From Polyangiaceae bacterium (GTDB lineage: Bacteria > Myxococcota_A > Polyangia > Polyangiales > Polyangiaceae): 64,000 nt of DNA. The DNA lies in the NCBI GenBank assembly GCA_016719945.1, contig JADJYE010000008.1, forward strand, positions 1 to 64,000. Direction: 5' to 3'. The notes below the pieces were generated by a model. It did no database searches. It was not told where the DNA came from and saw only the letters and a program-made list of their open reading frames with translations. The translations under genes and the position numbers were made by a program. Shown in pieces: positions 9,201 through 19,634 of this stretch (the stretch's first letter is position 1; the number at the start of each line of letters is the position of its first letter).

Positions 9201-12200
9201 GGCCGAGGATGGTCGCTGGCGCGAACAGGCTCTGTACGGCGCTGTCCGCGACGCTGAACGAGACGTCGCGGAGCTCCAGGGTGAAGGCACGCGTCGTGTC
9301 CTGCGCGATCAAGAACGGCCGTTCGCCCGCCGGCTCGAACGCGCGATCAGCCACGAGGCGCAGGCGCCCCGGCGCCGTCTCGAGCACCTCGGCTGCCGGC
9401 AGGGTGTCGCCACCGGTCGTCAGGTACAAGCGCAGCGCTCCAGGTGCGTTGCGGAAGAAGGCTTGGTGCGAGCCCCCGAAGCCGGCAGGGGTGGTGAACG
9501 GGGCGGGCTGTGCGCCGTCGACCGTCGCGATGATGCCCCGCCCGTAGCTCCCCAGTGGATCGTCGAGCGCCGCGAGCCTCTCAGCGGTGTGGACGTTCGA
9601 GGCGGGGTAGAACGAGAAGCGGACGATCGGCGTGTTCGCATAGCGCAGCGTGGTGTCCACGCGCTCGGGCGCGCCCTCGGCCACCTCGGTGAGGAAGGTG
9701 AGGAAGGGGCGCGCGGGCGAGGCGCCCAGCCTCTTGCGCTCGCTCTCCAGGGGCGCCGTCCACGCCCCGGCGCGCAGCTCGCTCACCCGGAGGTGCACCT
9801 CCGCGTCGAGCTGCGGCAGCTTCGGATCCGCCGCGATCGGCTGGTTCGCCGCCGTTTGCTTCAGCTCCTCGAGCTCCTGCATCTTCTCGACGACCGCTGG
9901 GGTGAGCCCCTCGGCCGCGAGATCCCGCGCGATCTCGAGGGAAAGGTCCATGATCGCTTGCTGGACGTCGTCCCCTGAGCTCGTGGGCGCGAGCTCGTTC
10001 GTGCCGCGATCGACGTCCTCGACGACGGCCCACGCAAGGTAGAGCCGGCCGCCATAGCCGAAGGGCATCAAGTGCTCTCCGTGGACGTCGAGCTCCAGCT
10101 TCTGCCACGGCAACCAGCGCCCCGAAGCGCGCGCGCGATAGTGGTACGTGTGGTGCTTGCGGCTGCGGCCGAAGACATGCACGACCGTTCGCCGTGCGGC
10201 GTGGAGCAGCGTGGAGTTTTCGTCCTGTTCCACGTGCAAGGCCACGATCTCGAGGTTCGACAGATCCGCGAGGCCATCGAGGTAGCGCCGGTAGGCCTCC
10301 TCGGCGGCCTCTTCGCTGACGGGGCCCGAGAGCAGGCTGCGCTCCAGCTCCTCGAACAGCGGGGTCTTGTCGTCCCGCAGCTCGGGCTCGAGCCAGTTCT
10401 CGGGCCAAAGGAACACCTTGCGGTTCGCCTCCCACACCCGGTAGCTCTTCATCCACTCCCAGCTGCGGGCGAGAGCGTCGTTCGGAACGAGCCCCGCCTC
10501 CGACTCGAGGTTCATCAGGATGCGCTGCACGAGCTGCTGGCAGCTGCCGTGGGCCAGCACCATGCGCGAGGTCAGCGCGCACGGCTCCATTTCGACGTCG
10601 ATCAACAGTTGCCGATAGAGATCGCTCGGCCCCTCCAGGCCGCGGGTGTGGACGAGGTGGCCGACCAGCGCGGCGCGTTGCTTGTTCCTCAGCACGTCGC
10701 GCAGCGGACGAGCGACCTTCGCCCAGCTCGCGTCGTCGTGCTTGGCGCGGGCCGCCCATCGGACCTCGCGCGCGATCGTGGCCGCATTGGGCTCGGACGA
10801 AGGCGGGGCCGCCGCTTCGACGGCGAGCCAGCCAACGGCCGTCGAAGCGGCCACGCCGAGTCGCTTCACGCAGCCGAGCGCGAGCTCGAGGCGGAGCAGC
10901 GGCCCGACCGTGGTGAGCTCCGATTCGGCGAGGTCGAGGGCGACGTCGCTGCAGACCTGCTCCACGTCGCGGCGCTGCCAGCCGGTCGCGGCGGCGAGGG
11001 CGTCGAACACCGCGCCCGCAGGGGGAGACGAGGCCGCCAGCGCGAACAGCGACAGCAGCGAGCTGGTGCCGGCCGGCCAACGCGCGGCCAGCTGTGCCAG
11101 CTGACCGATCGACACGAGCTGCTCGAAGCGCGCGCGATCCGCGGCGGTCGCCGAGGCGGGCGCCGGCGCCTCGATTGGCACCGCGTTCCAGTCGATGCGG
11201 GGCAGGTCCCCGGCGGCAGGCGGACCCGACCAGCCGCCCGGGTAGAGCGCCTGCCAGAGCTCGAGGGGCAAGCGGAAGCGACGACCGACCTGGGCCGCCT
11301 TGTGGAAGCGGATGATCAGCGCGTCCCGCTCGGCGGCGCTGCCGGCAGGCGCGTCGAACGTCGCGCCCGGGACGAACGCGGCGAGCGCGGGACCCGAGGA
11401 GAAGCTGAGCACCTCGTCGAGCACGAAGCGGACGATGTCGGGGGCGAGGCCGAAGCGCGAGCCGAGCGTCTCTCGGACCGCGGCGCTCGTCGTGACGTGA
11501 CGCGAGAGACGCCGCGCGAGGAAAGCGAAGCGCTCGGGCCACAGCGCGCGGTCTACCGGGTCCGTGACGCCGGTGACGAGCCTCGCGATCGCCTCGCTGA
11601 CCGGTGCCCCCGGCCCTCCGAGCAGCGGGGCGAGCGCGTTCGTGATGAAATCGCTCGCGGAGGGCGCCGTCATGCCCGCGGGGTCCTCGACGAGCGCGCG
11701 CACCCGCGCGACGTCGGGCGCGGTCAGCAAGCTCACGGCGAGACCGTCGAGCAGCGAGCCGTCGGGGTCGACCAGCGCCGCGGCCTCGCGGCTCAGCGCC
11801 CCCACCCGCTCCTCGAGCTCGTCGCGCAGCGCCGCCACATCCTCTGCGGCGAGCACCAGCGGGCTGCCGGCCGCGGCGACGTGTCGCAGCAAGGCGTGCG
11901 CCTCCTCGATCGGGAGCGCGATCGCCGCGAGCCGGGCCTGGAGGTCGAGCAGCGCCAGCGTGCCCTCGGGCGTGGCTGACGCGCCGTCGTCCCCCGTGAG
12001 GGCCACGATGCCGGAGAGCTCGCGTAGCACCAGGAAGCGCTCGATGGACAGGCGCATGGAGCGCGCCAGGGAGACCACGCGGAACAGGCGCGACAGCCGG
12101 GTCTCGTCCGCGACATCCGTGGTCCCCTCGCTGGCGGCCACCACCGGAGGCAGCGCCAGCTCGAGTCCGCTGAACGAGCCGTCGGTGAGCAGGGCGAGCT

Positions 12201-15200
12201 CCCTCCCCGACAGTCGCAGCGCCGCAGCGAGCTGGGGGCGCAGCGCGGGCATCGGCGACGTGGAGGTGCCGGTCGCCAGGATCGCCGACAGCGCCGGATC
12301 GGCTGGCGAGGCCACGCGCTTGTCGAGGTACACCTCCTCGAACAGCGAGCGAGCCCACAGCCCGTGCCGGTCCAGGTTCGAGTACCAGGCGAGCGCGATC
12401 AGCGGCCGCACGCCGAGCCGCCGCTCGAGCACGCGCACGGCTCCCAGCGCCTCGAGCTGGGCGGCGCCGAGCCCGCCCAGTGCCGCGCGCGCCTTGTCGG
12501 TGTCGGAGATGGACCAGCCGAGCACAGCCCGCAAGCGGAGCAGCCGGTGCAGCATGTGCCGCTTCTCGTCGCTGTCGAGGCCGGTCAGATCGAGCGCGCC
12601 GAGATCGCAGGGCGGCTCGGCCTCGAAGGCGATCCCTGCGTCCACGCAATATGCGGTCGACAGCAGCTCGCGGAGCTGGTCGAACGACAGCCCCCCCTTG
12701 TGCATCAGGGTCTGGGCTCGGTTCAGCTCCGCGGGCCAGCTCGCCGCCGACAGCCCCCAATACGCGCGCGCCTCGGGGCCAGGCGGCGAGGCTGGCGGAC
12801 CCGCGATGATGTCGAGCTGGCGCGCGGAGGTCTCGAGGCGCTCGAGCGTGAGGTGACGCAGGTTGGGCCCCGCGCTGGGCGCGAGCAGCGTGAGCAGATC
12901 CGCCCGCCGCACGCCGAGGTGCTCGAGATCGATGCGCACCTCCTCCTGCCAGCGGTGGAAGGGCAGGTGCAGCGGAAACACCTCCTCCTCCAGCTTGGCG
13001 TACGCGCTCGTGCGCTCGCTCGGGAACAGCGCCTCGGGCTCCGCGGCGAGCTCGTCCGCCGTGGCGGCGGTGTCCATAGGCTCCGGGGACGCCGGCCAGC
13101 TGGCGGTCGCGGTGAGCACCTCCAGGATCTCGTTCACCAGGTCGACATAGGGCACGGGCGTGTCGGTGTTGGCGCAAGACAGCGCGAGCTTGAGCAGGTC
13201 TGGCCGCCGCTCCGCGATCTCGTCGCGCGCGCTGCCCGACGGGGCCCGCGGCACGCTGTCGAGCAGCTGCAGCAGGTCCACGAGGTAGGCCGCCGGCGAG
13301 AGCACGGAGCGGCAGTGGGCGCAGCTGCAGGCGTTGGGCGAGCCGAACAAGCTCGTCCAGTCGGCGATCTCCGGGTGCTCCTCGAAGTCGGGCAGCGAGA
13401 CGAGCTTGTTCGGTAGCGCCTTGAGCGTCACCTTCTCGAGGGCTGGAGTGAACTTGGTGCGGATCGCCGCGGCCGCCGTCTTCGTCCAGCACGCATGCTC
13501 GAAGATGTCGGGGGCGCGGTCGCTGGCGATGCCCGCCGCGATCGCCAGCGAGATGAAGCGGTCCTTGCCGGCCGCGTCGATCGCGCTCGCGCTGCTGAAT
13601 CCGGCTGTGATCAGCGCCTTCGACTCGACCCAGGTCTCGGTGACGCGGTAGACCCGCTCGATGGCTTCCAGCCGCGAGACGAGCGCGGGCCGATCGAGCG
13701 CGGCGATCGTGTCCAGCGCGCTGGGATGCTCGGCGAGGAAGCGCCCGATCCGCGTGGTCTCGAGCTCGAAGGCGGCGTTGGCGGTGAAGAACGCGTGCAG
13801 CGTGCCCGCGGGCTCGTCGGCTGCGACGCGGGCGCGGATCACCGAGGTGCGGAAGCGCTTCTCGACGTTGCGGGCGAGCGTCGCGGCGTAGGCGTCGCGG
13901 CGGGATCCATCGGTCGCACCCGGAGTATCGGCCGGGTAGCGCGGATCGCTGGGGATGGCGTCGATCACAGCGCGCCAGGCCGTGGCGTCGTACGCCGCGA
14001 GCGCGCGCGGGTCATCCGCGAGGGTGCTGGCAGCGACCCGAGCGTGGAGGACCTTGACCACCGGCAGGAAGGCCCCCGAGAGCAGACACGCGTCCATCGT
14101 GAACTTGAAGCGCGCGCCGGCTCCCGCGCTGATCTCGCCCTCGGCTGCGACCGCGGCCCAGAAGGTCGATGGCTTGGAGGTGTGGTTGACCGCCAGCTTC
14201 AGCAGCGCGTCGCGCTCCGCCCCCGTTACGCCCGGCGTGTCGTCGACGGCGAGGCCGAGGCTCAGCTTGTTCGCGATCGGTGTTCGTAGCGTCGCGAGAG
14301 CGACGGTCTCGAGGGCGGACTTCAGCGCGGCTGGGTCGGCCGTCACGCTGGGGGGCACCTCCCGCGCGGCGACGGCAGCCTCCAGCTCTGCGATCAGCAC
14401 CGGCACGCGGTGGCTGAAGATCCCTTCGACGGTCGCTGGCAGTCCCCGCCGTAGCAGACCGAAGAAGGCCTGCTCCGAGAGGGCCGGGTGCGTGAGGGCC
14501 AGGTTGGCCGCGTCGACCACGCGCTGGACCTCGAGCGAGGGGAGCTCGAGCTGGCAAGCGACCAGCGGGATCTGCGCGGGGGTCAGGTCTTTGATCTCGT
14601 AGGGCGGGCCATCGACCGGCGGGAGAACGTCGGTGATGCGCAGGCTCAGCGCGGCGTGGCGGGTGAGCCCGCGATAACGGTGCGCGGCTGCCTCGCCGAC
14701 CGTCAGGTCCACCGTCGTGTGGGGCGCAGGGTTGCACAGGGTGCGCGACGCGAGCTCGGTCACCCCATCCATGGCGCGCACGCGCAGCTGGCCACCCAGG
14801 GTGTCGCTCGCGCCGAACTTGGGCTCGTTGAAGGTCAGCGAGAAGCGACCTGCGTCTGCCTCCAGCAGAGAGGTGCTGGCGACCACGTCCTCCTCCACCC
14901 CTCCGGCGGAGGTCAGCCTGCGCCGCATCACCTCGACCGTCACCGACGCAAGCGGCTCCCCCGCCGCGTCCGCCACCACGCCGTCGACGCGGGACCTCGC
15001 CGCCGCGCGCGGCCCGAGCGACTGCGCAGCGTCCACCTCGATCACGCCCGACTGCGAGCGCCTGCCTGCGAGCGACCAGCGCACGGCACGCCCTGTCTCG
15101 GCGAGCACGGTGGACCCCGAGGCGATCCTGAAGCTCAACGAGCCGACGCCGCCGCCGAAGCGTCGCGCGACGGCGGCCTCGTCGAGGCGCAGCACGAAGC

Positions 15201-15339
15201 GTCCACCCTCCGCGGTCGTCGCGGAGCCGACTGGACCTTCGACGGTGCCCCCGCAGTCATGGGCCTCGACGACAACGCCCGTGAGCCCGAGCTTGGTGTT
15301 GCGATCGATGACGCGGCCCGAAAAGACGTGGATCCCCAT
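6207..15339 (-). pseudogene. Tc toxin subunit TcA, interrupted by a frameshift and an amber codon
   Basis: ATG 15339 follows a GAGAGG Shine-Dalgarno. With the frame corrected the product is about 3,043 residues (TcdA is about 2,500). Residues 1-200 are two carboxypeptidase-regulatory-like beta-sandwiches. A VRP1-type segment follows with the motif CSCAHCRSVLSPAAYLVDLL near residue 670, then the neuraminidase-like and channel region. The last 500 residues match the TcA pore/TcB-binding end (YDWMKGELSAL, RELEIVKLVSLAE, GHYLRRIKSVALTIP, LPFEGLGAH, DAVLEIRYTARGG). TcA pentamers bind cells and inject the TcB/TcC cargo. Two lesions break the gene: a +1 shift in the four-base run 7933-7936, and TAG at 7827-7829 in the restored frame. 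As read, an N-terminal fragment would stop at 7612. A C-terminal ORF could restart at GTG 7796 and give 529 residues. Either a decaying gene, a split gene or partly sequence error. Confidence 0.88.
7827..7936 (-). other. Frameshift and amber lesion cluster inside tcA
   Basis: Reading toward the C terminus, the family-like sequence EELARLRQ ends at the run of four bases 7933-7936. It resumes one base out of register as GEIATYEAMRDAR, so removing one base restores it. Thirty-four codons later TAG (7829-7827) sits between LLLAQ and RFDYY. TcA homologues carry Ser at this spot (AQSRFDSY in TcdA as I recall it), and TCG to TAG is one substitution. TAG is an ordinary stop for other genes here, so readthrough is not expected. 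Confidence 0.85.
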
Positions 15340-15394
15340 GGCGGATGACCTCTCGAAGAAGGTGAGGGCGTGCGAGAGCTCGGCGCTCGCGCGA

Positions 15395-17179
15395 TCAGAC
15401 GTAGGTGGCGTTGACGGCGACGTCGGGGGTGCCCCCGACCAGGGTGACCGTCGCGCGCGTGGTGGAGATGGCCCACGCGATCCCGTTCGACAGGCGGATG
15501 CCCGCCTCCGAGAGCATCGAGCGATTGAGCTGGAACACCGCATTGGCAGCGACCGTCGTGCGCCAGAGCGGCGCGTCGCCGTTGGCGGGGTTGGTCGCCT
15601 TGTCGACGATGTGGAGCCACACCGCGCCAGTGTGACGGCTCGAGATCTCGAGGCTCAGCAGGTTGCCTGCGGAGGCCTTGATGACGCCCTTGTCGACGCC
15701 GTTGAACGCCGCGAGGGTCGGCGTGTCGCGCGCGTCGTTCGCGGGCCTGCCAGCCGCTACGACCAGCGAGCCGCGCCCGTTCGCCTGAAGCGCGACAGCA
15801 TCACCGGATGCGGGTGATGGAGCGCTGGAGTTGAAGGCCGCGCTGCCGAGCACGTTGAGCACGGCCGGGGCGGCGGCCGCGGCGATGACCCCGGTGTAGC
15901 CGCCGCGCGACAGGTACCAGTTGCCGGCCTGGTTTCGATGGGAGAGCACCGACCAGGCGAGCGCGGGCGTGCCGCTCAGCGCCACGTTGTCGCTCAGGCT
16001 CACCGAGCCTTGCGGCACGACGAGCTGTTGACCATTGGCGTCAGCACGGACACGCAGCCATTGGCTTCCCGCGCTGTCGTAGACGAAACCGAAGGTGGCC
16101 GCTGCGAGGCCCGCTGGGGCGCTCGCATTGCTGATCGACGCGACGCTGGAGACGGGCTGGATGCGAGCGCGCTTCCAGGCCGAGCCGTCCCAACCCAGTG
16201 TGTAGGCCGCCGACGCGAGCGCGTCCGCAGGGTTCGCGAGCGCGTCGGACGGCGTGCTCACCGCCACGCGATCCCACGCCGAGCCATCCCAACCGAACAG
16301 GAACGCCCCTGCGTCGATGGCGCCCGTGGGGTTCGGCATGTTGGCCGAGGGCGCACGCGCGCCCTTCACGTTGAGGAAGCCCCCGTCGTCGCCGGAGACC
16401 ACGAAGTTATCGCTCTGCTTCACCGCCAGCGCGCCGCCGCTGATCGGGCCCTGGATGGTCAGCACGCCGCCGACGGGTGAGCCCGGTGTCCCGGTGCCCT
16501 CAGCCGCAACCGAGAGCACGCCGGCCGCGGGGCCCTGGACGGTGAGCACCCCTGCCGCCGGGGTCCCTGCGATGCCGCTGCCCTCGACCGCGAGCGGAGC
16601 GGTGGTCGACACTTCGACCGGCGCACCCGCCGCGACGACGAGGTTGCCCGCGCTGTCGAGCTTCAGCAGCTGGAAGCGATCCCCCAGCGTGCCCGAGTCG
16701 GTCTTTTGCCCCGCGACCAGCGCGATGTGAGGCTCCGCCTGGATCGGCCCCGCGATCCACTCGTCACCGAACGGCGGCCCGCCCAACGTCGCGGGAGGTG
16801 CGCTGCGCTCCCCCACCTGCAGGACGAAGCGCCCATTCTCGAGCGACGGCCCACCCGGCAGGCGCTGCAGCGTCAGCTCGAAGCCGGTACACGGTCGGCC
16901 GCGCACCGACAGCGCGAGGCCGCTGACGTTCCCACCGTCCTCGAGGCCGCGCGCGTCGCGCAGCAGCAACGTTCCGAGCAAGACGCGCATCGCGCCGAGC
17001 CGTGCATACAGCCGCACGATGACCTGCTCGGGCCACGCGACCGGCGTCACGAACCAGACGTCCGCTGATGAGACCTCTCCCACGGTCTCGAGCACCGTCG
17101 TCTCCGCGTCGCTGGTGAGCCCGATCGCGCCGGAGTCGTGGAGGCGCATGCGGTCGGTCCTGGCTTCGTCACAGCTCAT
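15395..17179 (-). CDS. Phage-structural-like repeat protein, first gene of the Tc operon
   Basis: 594 residues, with ATG 17179 preceded by GAGGAG at a good distance. The next gene, tcA, begins 55 bp after the stop, so this looks like the operon's first gene. The middle holds the repeat GWDGSAWDRV / GWDGSAWKRA (about residues 294 and 332), with a related third copy ending QWLRVRADANG (about 365). The last 120 residues (NGVDKGVIKASAGNL, LHIVDKATNPANGD, NGIAWAISTT) resemble the C-terminal domain common in tailed-phage virion proteins. A central Gly/Ala/Pro-rich stretch has repeats of AAGVLTVQGP type. There is no signal peptide or membrane segment. The similarity is recalled from memory, not computed. 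Its role in the toxin is unknown; carrier, decoration or assembly protein are guesses. Confidence 0.8.
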   Translation of the reverse strand: MSCDEARTDRMRLHDSGAIGLTSDAETTVLETVGEVSSADVWFVTPVAWPEQVIVRLYARLGAMRVLLGTLLLRDARGLEDGGNVSGLALSVRGRPCTGFELTLQRLPGGPSLENGRFVLQVGERSAPPATLGGPPFGDEWIAGPIQAEPHIALVAGQKTDSGTLGDRFQLLKLDSAGNLVVAAGAPVEVSTTAPLAVEGSGIAGTPAAGVLTVQGPAAGVLSVAAEGTGTPGSPVGGVLTIQGPISGGALAVKQSDNFVVSGDDGGFLNVKGARAPSANMPNPTGAIDAGAFLFGWDGSAWDRVAVSTPSDALANPADALASAAYTLGWDGSAWKRARIQPVSSVASISNASAPAGLAAATFGFVYDSAGSQWLRVRADANGQQLVVPQGSVSLSDNVALSGTPALAWSVLSHRNQAGNWYLSRGGYTGVIAAAAAPAVLNVLGSAAFNSSAPSPASGDAVALQANGRGSLVVAAGRPANDARDTPTLAAFNGVDKGVIKASAGNLLSLEISSRHTGAVWLHIVDKATNPANGDAPLWRTTVAANAVFQLNRSMLSEAGIRLSNGIAWAISTTRATVTLVGGTPDVAVNATYV

Positions 17180-17299
17180 TCGTCGGCTCCTCGAGCAGGA
17201 AGTGCTTCGGGGAGACAGCCATGCCGATCCTGTCAGGAACCGACCTCCCCCCGTACGTCGAGGCAGAGGCGTACACGATGGCGTCGAGCTCGTCACAAG

Positions 17300-17334
17300 T
17301 GAGGCTTGGAGGCCTCATTGTTACAGTTTGTTAC
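17300..17334. promoter_or_regulatory. AT-rich intergenic patch with inverted and direct repeats (candidate Tc operon control region)
   Basis: The 202-bp gap between the divergent Tc operon and the methyltransferase gene holds an unusually AT-rich patch. TGAGGC (17300-17305) and GCCTCA (17312-17317) form an inverted repeat with a 6-nt spacer. TTGTTAC then occurs twice, at 17318 and 17328, exactly one helical turn apart. This geometry suits a regulator binding one DNA face. No clear -35/-10 pair could be assigned for the toxin operon. Confidence 0.45.
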
Positions 17335-17381
17335 TGATGGCTTCGCCTCCGCGGGCCGGCTGCGCTAACCATTGCCGCAAC

Positions 17382-18020
17382 ATGGAACCCAGCTTCTGGC
17401 AGGGCCGGTGGGACGCGCAACAGATCGGCTTTCACGAGGGCAAGCCCAACCGCTTCCTCGAGCGCTATGCGGACCGTCTCGGCGGCGGCTCGGTGCTCGT
17501 GCCTCTGTGCGGCAAGACCGCCGACCTCGACGCCCTCGCCGCGCGACGCTTCGACGTCACGGGGATCGAGCTCATCGAGCGCGCCGTGCTCGACTACTTC
17601 GGCGAGCGTGGTGTGGTGCCAACGCCGGAGCGCCTCGATGGGGCGGAGCTCTACAGAGCGCCCGGGGTGACCGTGGTCCGCGGCGACGCGCTCACCTGCC
17701 CCCTGCCCCGCCCCGCCTTCGACGCGCTGTTCGATCGCGCGGCCTTGATCGCGTTGCCGCGCGAGATGCGCCCGCGCTACGCCGCGCGCACCGTCGAGCG
17801 GCTCCGCGCGGGCGGGCGCATCTTGCTGGTCACGCTCGAGCACGACGCGCCGTCCGGGCCGCCGTTCGACGTCTCCCAGGGCGAGGTCGAGGAGCTGTAC
17901 GCGGGGTCGTGCACGCTCGAGGAGCTCACCTTCGAGGACGTGCTGTCCGAGAGCGCCAACCTCGTGGCGAAGGGGGCGACTCGCGTGGGCGAGCGCGTCT
18001 ACCTGCTGGAGAAGCGCTGA
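17382..18020 (+). CDS. tpm: Thiopurine S-methyltransferase family protein
   Basis: 212 residues, close to bacterial TPMT length (about 217). It opens with the family signature FWQGRWDAQQIGFHEGKPN, then LVPLCGKTADL (SAM-binding loop, residues about 39-49), DVTGIELIERAV and FDALFDRAALIALP. TPMTs transfer methyl from SAM to sulfur, selenium or tellurium compounds and act in the cytosol. ATG 17382 is chosen because the family start lies here; upstream in-frame codons extend into the intergenic patch. A TAACCA hexamer (17366-17371) lies 10 nt before the ATG, in line with the short-leader promoters elsewhere in the window. It is divergent from the Tc operon and convergent with the FadL-like gene, with 15 bp between stops. 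Confidence 0.88.
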   Translation: MEPSFWQGRWDAQQIGFHEGKPNRFLERYADRLGGGSVLVPLCGKTADLDALAARRFDVTGIELIERAVLDYFGERGVVPTPERLDGAELYRAPGVTVVRGDALTCPLPRPAFDALFDRAALIALPREMRPRYAARTVERLRAGGRILLVTLEHDAPSGPPFDVSQGEVEELYAGSCTLEELTFEDVLSESANLVAKGATRVGERVYLLEKR

Positions 18021-18035
18021 CTCCTCGCGCCTCGG

Positions 18036-19634
18036 CTACTCCTCTTCGCCCTCGTCCTTCGCGGGCTTCGCCTTCGAGTCGTCGCCATCTTCCTTGGCTT
18101 CGGCGTCCTTCGCCTCCCCTTCCCCCTCGGGCTTCGGCTTTGCCGGCTCCGGGGGCTTGGCCGGCTCGGCCGCCTGCGGCGCGGGAGGATCGAAGGTGTA
18201 CGCGAAGCCGACGCCCACGACGTCGATGTGCCAGTTGTAGATGCCCCCATTGATGTAGTTGGGGTTCTCCGCCTCATTGGCGGCGAGCGGGACGACCTGC
18301 GGCAGGCGCGCCTGTTCGGGGGCGACCTCGACCTGCTGGATGAACTGGTGCGCGTAGACCACGTCGAAGCGCGCCCGGCCGACCGAGACGCTGAGGCCGC
18401 CGCTGGGCGTGGCCTTGCCCGAGTCGAGGGTGAGCACCGAGATGTATTCGCTCGGGACGGCGCTCGACGCGTAGCTGAAGCCGAGGCGTGGGGTCACGCG
18501 GATGGTGTCGCTCGCTTTGATCTCGTATTCGGCGCCCACCATCCCCGAGATGGAGCTCTGGAAGTTGCGGGGGATGTCGATCGCAGGCAGGTAATATTCG
18601 GGCGGGAAGCCCGGCACGTTGGTGACCGCGATGCCGTCCGGCTCGATCGTGATCTTGTCGTGCACCGCCCAGTGCTCGTAGTGGCCGGCGAGCTCGACGC
18701 GCAGCCCTGGGGTCACGTCGCGCATCTCGAGGCCGAGGCGCAGCTCCCAGGGGAGCTGAAACTTCACCGTCGCGTCCTCGCCGATGATCTCTGCGTTGCG
18801 GTAGACCGGCGCCGACGGCAGGCGCGTCTTGAGCGTCGACGGGGCGTTGACCCAATACGGCAGGTGGAACGACGCGCCGAGGCGCCAGCCGTCGTAGAAC
18901 TCCCAGGTGCCGCCGACGATGCCCGAGGGGCTGACGATGGGCGCGGCGTTGTCTTGCGCGACCAGATCCCATTGAGGATCTTCCGGGGCGCAGAAGAACC
19001 GATCGGGCACACAGCCCGAGAGGTAATGGGAGCTCTTGAACGAGCCGACCATCACCTCGAAGCCCGCCCCGAACCGCAGCTGCTCGATGGGGCGCCAGGC
19101 GACATACCCGCCCAGCACCACGAGCGCAGAGCCCTCGAGCGACAAGAGCTGGTAGCGGGAGGCGGCGGGCTGGCCGTCGACCTCCTCCGGGTAGGCCGAG
19201 AGCACGGCGTTCGGCGCGTACGCCCCGATGCCGAGGCGCCAGTCGGGGTGTACGGCGAACGTGCCGGCGATCGTCGGGATGGGCAGCAGCGAGGCGCTGC
19301 CCTCCACCGTGGGGAAGGTCTGCTCGTAGGTGGCGACCGTCTCGCCGGTGTTGGGGTCGATCTGGCGCAGCAGCGCCTGCCGCGTGTACTCCGACCCGAA
19401 CACGATCAAGCTCGCGTCGATCAGGAACTGATCGCCGGCGTCGAAGAGGCCCGCCGGGTTGTACGTGATGGCGCCCGCGTCGTCGGCGCCGGCGACGAAG
19501 GCGCCACCGCGCCCGAGCCCGCGGACGCCGCGCTCGGTGACGAACAAACCGGAGGCGTGCGCCTCGGAGGCTATGGCGGCGACGAGCCCGAGCGCCAGCG
19601 CGCCCGGGGCCCGGCCCCTGGTTCGACGGGTCAC
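18036..19634 (-). CDS. OmpP1/FadL-type outer-membrane protein with a charged C-terminal tail
   Basis: 532 residues from GTG 19634, which overlaps the TGA of the upstream lipoprotein gene (GTGA), so translation is probably coupled. A signal peptide (residues about 1-26, ending SEAHA) precedes the FadL N terminus SGLFVTERGVRGLGRGGAF and the typical DDAGAITYNPAGL. FadL/TodX proteins are 14-strand barrels for hydrophobic compounds such as fatty acids or aromatics. The barrel appears to end at VGVGFAYTF. About 50 further residues rich in Pro, Glu, Lys and Asp follow, which is unusual since barrels normally end with the terminal aromatic residue. The tail may be periplasmic or bind a partner. The substrate is not predictable from sequence. 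Confidence 0.85.
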   Translation of the reverse strand: MTRRTRGRAPGALALGLVAAIASEAHASGLFVTERGVRGLGRGGAFVAGADDAGAITYNPAGLFDAGDQFLIDASLIVFGSEYTRQALLRQIDPNTGETVATYEQTFPTVEGSASLLPIPTIAGTFAVHPDWRLGIGAYAPNAVLSAYPEEVDGQPAASRYQLLSLEGSALVVLGGYVAWRPIEQLRFGAGFEVMVGSFKSSHYLSGCVPDRFFCAPEDPQWDLVAQDNAAPIVSPSGIVGGTWEFYDGWRLGASFHLPYWVNAPSTLKTRLPSAPVYRNAEIIGEDATVKFQLPWELRLGLEMRDVTPGLRVELAGHYEHWAVHDKITIEPDGIAVTNVPGFPPEYYLPAIDIPRNFQSSISGMVGAEYEIKASDTIRVTPRLGFSYASSAVPSEYISVLTLDSGKATPSGGLSVSVGRARFDVVYAHQFIQQVEVAPEQARLPQVVPLAANEAENPNYINGGIYNWHIDVVGVGFAYTFDPPAPQAAEPAKPPEPAKPKPEGEGEAKDAEAKEDGDDSKAKPAKDEGEEE

